From assembly GCF_042654345.1 (NCBI RefSeq), contig NZ_JBHSGB010000015.1, forward strand, positions 1 to 64,000: a stretch of 64,000 nucleotides of DNA. The letters are read 5' to 3'. The notes below the pieces were generated by a model that did not search any database, had not been told where the DNA came from, and worked only from the letters and a program-made list of their open reading frames with translations. Below are positions 57,918 to 64,000 of this stretch, in pieces (the stretch's first letter is position 1; every line of letters starts with the position of its first letter). The position numbers were made by a program, and so were the translations under genes. The DNA comes from Pararheinheimera marina. Its GTDB lineage: Bacteria; Pseudomonadota; Gammaproteobacteria; Enterobacterales; Alteromonadaceae.

Positions 57918-59921
57918 ATGACGTTCTCTGGTTCTTTTCGTTTAAGTGCTCTGGCGCTGATGCTGACCGCCAGCCTGACCAGCTTCAGCAGTGCCGCCAA
58001 TACTGTATCTACGCAGCAGCCACTGCAGGTTGCCTTTATGCCAGATGCGCATTTTCACGATGTGTACGCCAAATTCACCGACCACAGCTTTCGCGGGATC
58101 CAGGATGAGCAGAGCGGCCAGTTCGCCACTATCCGCACCATGGCTGCGCAGCTGCATTCGACCCGGCTATTTAACGAAAACTACTTTGCGCTGAAAGCGG
58201 CACTTGATGATGCCGCCCGACGTCAGGTCAAGCTGGTGGTGTTGCCGGGAGACTTTAGTGATGACGGTCAGCCGGTGCATTTGCGTGGCCTGAAGCAACT
58301 GTTGCAGCAGTACGAACAGCAGCATGGCATGAAGTTTTTCCTGACACTGGGCAATCATGATCCAGTGCGGCCTTTTGCCAGTGCTGGAGGTAAAGATGAT
58401 TTTCTCGGCAGTGACGCCAGGCCGCAGCCGATTTACAGCCCGGATTCTGCAGAGTGTCAGTCTGCCAGTAAACCGGCACGACTGATCTGTTCGGCGGAAC
58501 TGGGTCATCTGGGCTACAGCGGTGTGCTGGAGCTGCTGGGCAACTATGGGTTTTACCCGTCCAGCTCGGATCTGTATTGGGAGAGCCCTTACAGCCAGGG
58601 TGACCAGCAGCCTTATCAATACAGCACCGCCAAAACCCAGAGTGCATTGCAACACCGTCAGTACCAGGTTTGTGCCAACCAAAGTAGTGCTAATCAACGC
58701 AGTGATGCATCAGTCTGTGAGCTTGTGCCGGATGCCAGTTACCTGGTGGAGCCTGTGCCTGGCCTTTGGCTACTGGCAATTGACGCCAATATCTACACCC
58801 CCAGTCTGAAAGACGGCACCTTGGTGTATGCGGGCTCAGGCAATGCCGGGTACAACGAGTTGCTCAGCTATAAGCCGCAGTTAGTGCCGTGGATCCGCTC
58901 CGTGGTCAGTCGCGCCAAAGCGCAAGGCAAAACGCTGCTGAGCTTCAGTCATTTCCCGATGGCAGAGTTTTATCAGGGCCAAAGTGCGGCTATCGAACAG
59001 TTGTTCGGTGAGGCCAAAGGCCAGTTAAGCCGGGTGCCGCTGGCGCCAACCAGTGCCTTGTTGGCCGACACCGGGTTACGACTGCATGTGGCTGGTCATA
59101 TGCATTTAAACAACACGGCGGCGGTGCCCGCCAAAGACGGTGGCCAGCTGGTGAATATTCAGGCGCCGTCATTAGCGGCTTATGTGCCGGCCTATAAACT
59201 GCTGACACTGGCAGGCGCAGGTAAAGCGCAGGTGGATACTATAGTGCTGCAGCAGGTGCCAGACTTTTCGGCGTTGTTTGGTTTTTATCAGCGCGAATGG
59301 CAGCAACTGAAGCAGCATGGCGAACCGCTGTGGGATATCGGACTGTTACAGGCCAAGAACTACCGTGACTTTACCAAAGGCCATTTGCAGGAATTAACCC
59401 GGCTGCGCTTTTTGCCACAGGACTGGCCAGAGCAACTCAGAACCTTATTGCTGCAACTGAATGCTGGCCAAATGCTGCTGTTGGCGTCAGAGCCCGGCGA
59501 GCTCAGTCTGGCAGACTACCTGAACAATCCTGCGACCTTAACCGCGTTATTGCAACAACCGGCGTATCAGGCACGGGCCAGGCTGTTGCAGCAACAAGCC
59601 AGTGCAGCAGGGCAAGACTGGGCCGAACTCAGCCAGATCTCCGGTTTTGAGGTGGCGGTAGATTTTTACCGGCTGCAAAATGCCGGCGATCTGGCGATTG
59701 CCGATATTGGTGAGCGTCGTCTGGCGCGGTACCGCTGGCTGGCTGAACAATTGGGGGCTGCCCCGACGGTGGTCAGCCGCGACTGGCAACAGCTTAGCCT
59801 GCAACACTACAGTCAGCAGCATTTTGCCTTGTTGTTTGCCATTTTAAATGGCTTTCAGCACGGCTTGCCCAATCGCCACTTCAGCGTAGATTTGCAAAGC
59901 GGCGCTTTGCTGAAGGACTAG
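57918..59921 (+). CDS. Secreted calcineurin-like metallophosphoesterase
   Basis: A 667-residue exported phosphoesterase. The signal peptide (SALALMLTASLTSFSSA) is followed by the five metal-binding blocks in order: MPDAHFHD, VLPGDFSDDGQP, LTLGNHDPV, SFSHFPMAEF and VAGHMHLN. An extra C-terminal helical domain of about 200 residues, rich in Gln and Leu, follows the catalytic core. The enzyme could release phosphate or a nucleoside/sugar from a phosphorylated substrate for uptake through the adjacent receptor; that link is inference. The start MTFSGS has AGGA just upstream. Confidence 0.88.
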   Translation: MTFSGSFRLSALALMLTASLTSFSSAANTVSTQQPLQVAFMPDAHFHDVYAKFTDHSFRGIQDEQSGQFATIRTMAAQLHSTRLFNENYFALKAALDDAARRQVKLVVLPGDFSDDGQPVHLRGLKQLLQQYEQQHGMKFFLTLGNHDPVRPFASAGGKDDFLGSDARPQPIYSPDSAECQSASKPARLICSAELGHLGYSGVLELLGNYGFYPSSSDLYWESPYSQGDQQPYQYSTAKTQSALQHRQYQVCANQSSANQRSDASVCELVPDASYLVEPVPGLWLLAIDANIYTPSLKDGTLVYAGSGNAGYNELLSYKPQLVPWIRSVVSRAKAQGKTLLSFSHFPMAEFYQGQSAAIEQLFGEAKGQLSRVPLAPTSALLADTGLRLHVAGHMHLNNTAAVPAKDGGQLVNIQAPSLAAYVPAYKLLTLAGAGKAQVDTIVLQQVPDFSALFGFYQREWQQLKQHGEPLWDIGLLQAKNYRDFTKGHLQELTRLRFLPQDWPEQLRTLLLQLNAGQMLLLASEPGELSLADYLNNPATLTALLQQPAYQARARLLQQQASAAGQDWAELSQISGFEVAVDFYRLQNAGDLAIADIGERRLARYRWLAEQLGAAPTVVSRDWQQLSLQHYSQQHFALLFAILNGFQHGLPNRHFSVDLQSGALLKD

Positions 59922-59976
59922 ACTGCAAGGGCAGGGGGTGCTCCCTGCCCACAGCAACTGACCAAAGGAGGCCGCC

Positions 59977-60264
59977 GTGAGCCAAAACATCAACCCAGCT
60001 ATTCTCGCCTGCGATCTGCACGACCATATTGAAATTATCTGTATGCGCCGCTACCCGGTAGAGCTGCATCTGCTGGACGGCACTGTGCTGACCGGCATTG
60101 CAGCCGACACCCGCAGCAGCGGCGGGCAAGAGTTCCTTCAGCTGGAATCGCAGGGGCAGCTACAACAAATCCCACTGCTGCAGATTGAACGCATCCACAT
60201 ACTTGATAACCAGGCTCCATTACAGGATATCTGGTTGCAGCAGGGCGGCAGCTGCGCTTTGTAG
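59977..60264 (+). CDS. rof: Rof-like Rho-binding antiterminator
   Basis: A 95-residue protein resembling Rof/YaeO of E. coli, an Sm-like fold that binds Rho's primary RNA site and inhibits termination. Matching pattern: ILACDLHDHIEIICMRRYPVELHLLDGTVLTGIAADTRSS, then a QEFLQLESQG strand and a conserved LLQIERIHIL end. The start is GTG with an excellent AAAGGAGG site 5-6 nt upstream. It stands apart from transcription genes, between a phosphoesterase and a lipoprotein. Confidence 0.8.
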   Translation: MSQNINPAILACDLHDHIEIICMRRYPVELHLLDGTVLTGIAADTRSSGGQEFLQLESQGQLQQIPLLQIERIHILDNQAPLQDIWLQQGGSCAL

Positions 60265-60356
60265 CGCCTGTGGCCACAAAGCACACTAAGGCAGCTACCG
60301 GTCCACATTGCCCTTTGCTACAGTGGCGACTCATGTGACTTCTCAGGAAACTATCA

Positions 60357-60797
60357 ATGAAATTAACCCTATGGGCGCTACTGCTTGCGGTGGTGTTACT
60401 GCAAGGCTGTGGCAAAACGCCGGATGATCAACAGATGCAGCAACTGCTTGAGCAGCGTTTTTTCGGGCCAGTGCCCAAAGAGTGGATTGCGGTCAGCCAG
60501 GTACAGGTGCTGAAGGTAACGGACCTGGATGAGCAAACTAAAGAAGTGGAAGTCAGTTATCTGGTGGAGCAGTTGCTGGATCAGCAGGGGCTGGAACAGG
60601 ATTTAACCAGCCGTTTTAAACTGGATGAGTCGCTAAAAAATGCCGCGCAAGGCCAGCAGCAGCTGGCGCAAATGCAGCAGTTCAGCATAGAAATTGGCGA
60701 AACCCGCTATGGCGAACGGCTGAAAAAAGTGGCCCGATACCAGTTACAGCTGGACCCGGCCAGCAAGCAGTGGCAGATTAGTCAGTACCTGCCGTAG
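60357..60797 (+). CDS. Small predicted lipoprotein
   Basis: A 146-residue protein with a lipoprotein signal (KLTLWALLLAVVLLQGC, lipobox LQGC, lipidated Cys at about 19). The mature part is Gln-rich with a short helical region (AAQGQQQLAQMQQF) and terminal strands (RYQLQLDPASKQWQISQYLP). Residue +2 after Cys is Gly, so sorting to the outer membrane is likely. No family recognised. Confidence 0.78.
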   Translation: MKLTLWALLLAVVLLQGCGKTPDDQQMQQLLEQRFFGPVPKEWIAVSQVQVLKVTDLDEQTKEVEVSYLVEQLLDQQGLEQDLTSRFKLDESLKNAAQGQQQLAQMQQFSIEIGETRYGERLKKVARYQLQLDPASKQWQISQYLP

Positions 60798-60863
60798 AGC
60801 AGTCTGCCATAACGGCATATCGATAATTTCACATCGACCACTTCATTTCGACAAGGGGATCCT

Positions 60864-61925
60864 ATGCAGCATTTTTTTGTGAAGAATCAACGTAGCGCCG
60901 CTCAGATTTTACGCCACTGGTTGGTGCTGCCCGCTATGCTGGCGTTGCTAAGCCTGAGCGGCACCGCGCTGGCACAAGAAGTTGTCACCCTGGCCAAAGA
61001 CAAAGTCTGGACCAAGGCCGGTCAGACCGAGCTGAAACTGGATATTTATAAAGCGGTCAGTACCCAAGACAAAGCACCAGTGCTGATTATTTACCACGGC
61101 GGTGGCTGGCTGGTGAACACCAAAAGCATTATGGATTCCACCGCCCAGTACCTGGCTGGTCACAGCGGATTACTGGTGGTGAACACCGATTACCGTTTGC
61201 TGAGCGCCGATGGCAACAGCACCACCATGAATCAGACTGTCGAAGATGCCTTAGGGGCTGTGGCCTGGGTGAAGCAGCATATTGCTGAGTACGGCGGCGA
61301 CCCGTCCCGTATTGCAGTGACAGGTGATAGTGCAGGTGGTCATCTGGCGGCGATGGTGGTGCTTTCTGCCGACAAGTTGTCGCAGCAGGGCTTCAGCAAA
61401 GGTCCTACCGGCTATAAACCAAGCTACATTCCTGATGGAAAAACGGCGGAGCAGCTGGATGTAACAGTGCAGGCTGCGGTGATTAGCTACGGAGCGCTGG
61501 ATTTAAGCTCGCCAGGTTTTGCCAACTTTGAAACCGCCGAAAATTGCTTTTGGAAATGGGGCAACGCGGAACCTCGTGGCATTTTTGGTCCTGCCATCAG
61601 CCGGGCGAAAAACCCGGAGTACTACGCCGCTTTGTCACCCGTCAGCCTGATCCCAGACGCCAAAGTACGCCAGCTGCCTGCGCAGTTTGTCCATGTCGGC
61701 AGCAAAGACCAGCTGACCACGCCTGAGCTTGCCAGCAGTTATGTCGACAAACTGCACGCTGCCGGCCAGCAAGCTGAGCTGAAGATTTACCCGGGTTACA
61801 ATCATGCGTACCTCGACAATGGTTGTAACGAGTTCCTTGGCCATTGTTTTGACCGCGATGCGCCTGTGGTTCTGAACGACATGATTGCCTTTTTGCAACG
61901 TGAATTGGCCGTTAAACCTCAGTAG
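60864..61925 (+). CDS. Secreted alpha/beta hydrolase (HSL/carboxylesterase type)
   Basis: A 353-residue exported esterase. The signal peptide ends in GTALAQ. The oxyanion motif is IYHGGGWLVN, the nucleophile is Ser156 in VTGDSAGGHLAAMV, and the acid and His lie in HVGSKDQLTTPE and YPGYNHAYLDNG. This is the hormone-sensitive-lipase-like arrangement. An insertion around residues 170-220 (FSKGPTGYKPSYIPDGK, then NCFWKW) may define substrate. Convergent with the MFS gene; a GCGGGTC/GACCCGC hairpin overlaps the MFS stop. Confidence 0.9.
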   Translation: MQHFFVKNQRSAAQILRHWLVLPAMLALLSLSGTALAQEVVTLAKDKVWTKAGQTELKLDIYKAVSTQDKAPVLIIYHGGGWLVNTKSIMDSTAQYLAGHSGLLVVNTDYRLLSADGNSTTMNQTVEDALGAVAWVKQHIAEYGGDPSRIAVTGDSAGGHLAAMVVLSADKLSQQGFSKGPTGYKPSYIPDGKTAEQLDVTVQAAVISYGALDLSSPGFANFETAENCFWKWGNAEPRGIFGPAISRAKNPEYYAALSPVSLIPDAKVRQLPAQFVHVGSKDQLTTPELASSYVDKLHAAGQQAELKIYPGYNHAYLDNGCNEFLGHCFDRDAPVVLNDMIAFLQRELAVKPQ

Positions 61926-61948
61926 CGCGACGACGGTGGGCGGGTCGC

Positions 61949-63097
61949 TCAGACCCGCACTTTGGTTGATAATAGCGTCGCCAGTGCTATCAAGGCGGCA
62001 ATGCAGTATAAAGCCACAGGCAGGGTAAAGTACTGAGCCAGCGCGCCAACACTGGCAGGCCCGGCCAATACGCCGATATAGCCCAGGGTGGTGACTGCCG
62101 GTACAGCAATGGCTTGCGGCATCACGGTTTGTTTACCCGTAGCAGAGAACATCACCGGCACAATATTGGCACAGCCAAGACCAACCAGGGCATAGCCCAG
62201 CAGCGCCACAGGTATTGAGCTGGTGCTGATTGCCAGCACCAGACCTGCACTTGCGACCAGCCCACCCACAGTCATCACCAGGCGCGCACCCAAATGAGAA
62301 ATCAGCCAGTCACCGGTTAAGCGGCCAAAGGTCATGGTAACAGAGAAGCAGAACAAACCAAGCGCCGCACTGCTTTGCGCCAGACCGCGGTATTCGGTGA
62401 GGTAAACGCCGCTCCAGTCCAGCACTGTGCCTTCGGCCAGGAACAACGAGAAGCAAATCAGACCAATCAGCAGCACAGTGCCTTTAGGCCAGGCAAAAGA
62501 GCGGCCTTCTTTTGGGTTGGCATAGGGCAGCAGGCCCCGATGGTTGGCCAGCAGTAACAGAATGATCAGCACGGTGAAATTGACGCAGGCGATAAAGGCA
62601 TTCAGTCCCAGCGATAATTGCAGTGCCATTAAGCCTGCGCCTGCAATACCGCCCAGACTATAAAAACCATGAAAGCCAGACATCAGCGCCTTGTCGGCTT
62701 GTTTTTCCACCAAAATAGCCTGCACGTTCATCACACAATCTGTGGCGCCAATGCCGATACCAAAACCTATCAGCAGCACGGCTAGCAGCCAGACTGAGCT
62801 GACTAACGGGATCAACGGCAGCAGCAGCGCAAACAGGGCGGTGCTGGCTAAAAGCAGAGTTTTACAGCCATAACGGCTGCTCAGTGCACCAGCGCCAGGC
62901 ATAGACGCCAGCGCGCCAATCCCGAGGCACAACAGCAACAGGCCTAAGGTGCCTTCGCTGACCGCGGTATTGGCTTTGACTAACGGAATAATGGCGGCCC
63001 AGGCGGCGGTGGCAAAGCCTGAGCAGAAGAACAAAATACGGGTGGCCAGTACAGTGCGCTGTTGCTGGTCGTGAGCTGGAGTTGGAACTATCTGCAT
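61949..63097 (-). CDS. MFS transporter (FucP/YbjJ-like)
   Basis: A 382-residue 12-helix major facilitator. N-terminal ILFFCSGFATAAWAAIIPLVKAN, then GIGALASMPGAGALSSRYGCK (motif-A-like loop), GIGATDCVMNVQAILVEKQ and SGFHGFYSLGGIAGAG, features of the small FHS/YbjJ group. Substrate unknown. Preceded by AGGACC before ATG. It is transcribed in the same direction as the monophosphatase-like gene 53 bp upstream. Confidence 0.88.
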   Translation of the reverse strand: MQIVPTPAHDQQQRTVLATRILFFCSGFATAAWAAIIPLVKANTAVSEGTLGLLLLCLGIGALASMPGAGALSSRYGCKTLLLASTALFALLLPLIPLVSSVWLLAVLLIGFGIGIGATDCVMNVQAILVEKQADKALMSGFHGFYSLGGIAGAGLMALQLSLGLNAFIACVNFTVLIILLLLANHRGLLPYANPKEGRSFAWPKGTVLLIGLICFSLFLAEGTVLDWSGVYLTEYRGLAQSSAALGLFCFSVTMTFGRLTGDWLISHLGARLVMTVGGLVASAGLVLAISTSSIPVALLGYALVGLGCANIVPVMFSATGKQTVMPQAIAVPAVTTLGYIGVLAGPASVGALAQYFTLPVALYCIAALIALATLLSTKVRV

Positions 63098-63150
63098 AAA
63101 AGGTCCTGTTTAATCAATGTAAATCGAGCACAAAGCTGCATAACGAGACG

Positions 63151-63954
63151 TTACTGAGCATGACCCTGGTTGAGCACCGCCAGCACTTTGGCATGAAGTG
63201 TGGCATTTGCCGATGCAACAATGCAGCCACCAGACTCAGGTCTGCTGCCATCCAGGCAGGTGACAACACCACCGGCGTTTTTAATAATGGGAATAAAGGC
63301 AGCTATATCATAAGGTTGCAACGCATATTCAAGGCAAATGTCAATATGCCCTGCGGCCAGCATGGCCATGGCATAACATTCACCGCCGTAGCGTGTCATC
63401 AATACCTGTTCATTCAACTGGTCAAACTGGACCTGCGGGTGGCGCTTGATGGGTTCTGGCGAGGTGGTGTGTAAAATGGCGTTGGCCAGTTCTGTCACCT
63501 TGCTGCTTTGCAGGGTTTTGTCTCCTTGCGGTCCTTGATAAAAGGAACGTTCACCATCAGACCAGAACCGTTCTCCGGTCAGTGGCTGCGCCATCAAACC
63601 CAGCTGGGCACGGCCTTGATAATAGAGTCCAATCAATGTGCCCCACACCGGCAGGCCACATAAAAATGGTCTGGTGCCGTCGACCGGGTCCAGTACCCAT
63701 TGCCAGGGGCCTGTGCCTGTAATACCAAACTCTTCACCGTGGATCTGATGCTCGGGGAACTGCTCTGCAATCAGTTGCCTCATGCTCAGTTCTGCTTGCC
63801 TGTCAGCCTCTGTTACCGGGTCAAAGCGAAAACCATCTTTGGGTTTGCTTGCAATCTGTAGGTTAGCCTTTTGACGAAAGCGGCTCATGGTTTGGTGTTC
63901 GGCGCAGTCGGCTAGCTGATGCAGGAAATGGGGGGCCACTGGGGATGATGTCAT
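63151..63954 (-). CDS. Inositol-monophosphatase-family phosphatase, histidinol-phosphatase-like
   Basis: A magnesium-dependent phosphatase of 267 residues. FDPVTEADRQAE carries the first acidic ligand, then HGEEFG, the signature WVLDPVDGTRPFLCGLPVWGTLIGL, and the late metal ligand in QPYDIAAFIPIIKNAGG. TRPFLCGLP in place of the usual TxNFxxGxP resembles HisN-type histidinol-phosphate phosphatases, but no his genes are nearby, so the substrate is open. The start is ATG 63954, with GTG 63957 possible; AGGAG lies upstream. Confidence 0.85.
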   Translation of the reverse strand: MTSSPVAPHFLHQLADCAEHQTMSRFRQKANLQIASKPKDGFRFDPVTEADRQAELSMRQLIAEQFPEHQIHGEEFGITGTGPWQWVLDPVDGTRPFLCGLPVWGTLIGLYYQGRAQLGLMAQPLTGERFWSDGERSFYQGPQGDKTLQSSKVTELANAILHTTSPEPIKRHPQVQFDQLNEQVLMTRYGGECYAMAMLAAGHIDICLEYALQPYDIAAFIPIIKNAGGVVTCLDGSRPESGGCIVASANATLHAKVLAVLNQGHAQ

Positions 63955-64000
63955 CACTGGATGCTCCTCGTTGGTCAGATAAGTTGCTGCACATCACACT

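Noticed and set aside
58167..58697. 176-residue minus-strand frame inside the metallophosphoesterase gene
   Set aside because: Shadow of a well-supported gene with all metal-binding motifs; no domain or ribosome site.

Overview
The window looks like chromosome of a free-living aerobic gammaproteobacterium of the Alteromonadales/Chromatiales type (Rheinheimera- or Shewanella-like). This is inferred from the gene order rne / rluC-HAD-maf-yceD-rpmF-plsX-fabHDG-acpP-fabF-pabC-mltG-tmk-holB-pilZ-tatD, from a MerR-type LiuR next to leucine and isoleucine/valine catabolic operons, from the AcnD/PrpF form of the methylcitrate pathway, and from TonB-receptor-based uptake. Nearly all the DNA is ordinary chromosome. 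The only mobile-element remnant I can support is the tail of an IS4-like transposase at the extreme left edge.

Layout. 1-4.6 kb: IS tail, D-lactate dehydrogenase and glutathione peroxidase (minus strand), a beta-hydroxyacid dehydrogenase, a previously uncalled 55-residue membrane protein, a DJ-1/AraC-type regulator and a small membrane protein. 4.6-13.3 kb (minus strand): the leucine/isovalerate block liuR-liuABCDE-scoAB, which takes isovaleryl-CoA to acetoacetate and acetyl-CoA. 13.6-21.4 kb (plus strand, divergent): the isoleucine/valine block thiolase-mmsA-acyl-CoA dehydrogenase-enoyl-CoA hydratase-HIBYL-CoA hydrolase-mmsB-SDR. Three ACGTAAA-type sites near liuA, liuR and the thiolase gene are candidate LiuR operators. 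21.4-26.6 kb: miscellaneous envelope and hydrolase genes, including outer-membrane phospholipase A and a large single-pass, propeller-like protein.

26.6-46.4 kb: RNase E facing a long divergent leader, then the ribosome/fatty-acid/cell-envelope cluster. The yceD promoter matches the sigma-70 consensus very closely and lies so near the start codon that the mRNA should be practically leaderless. An M1 metallopeptidase and a small secreted protein are inserted between fabF and pabC. 46.4-54.2 kb: the methylcitrate operon gntR-prpB-prpC-acnD-prpF plus a small secreted protein. It would burn the propionyl-CoA produced by the Val/Ile block upstream. Two TGTCGACA palindromes flank its putative promoter.

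54.2-64 kb: a GNAT acetyltransferase, a large TonB-dependent receptor followed by a secreted metallophosphoesterase, a Rof-like Rho inhibitor, a lipoprotein, a secreted esterase, an MFS transporter and an inositol-monophosphatase-family (histidinol-phosphatase-like) enzyme. A recurring oddity is terminator-like hairpins lying within about 20 nt of the next gene's start codon (before 21416/21440, 49702, 54215 and 57918). I saw no tRNA or rRNA genes, CRISPR arrays, prophage or defence system. Nothing here is clearly a novel system; the best leads are regulatory.
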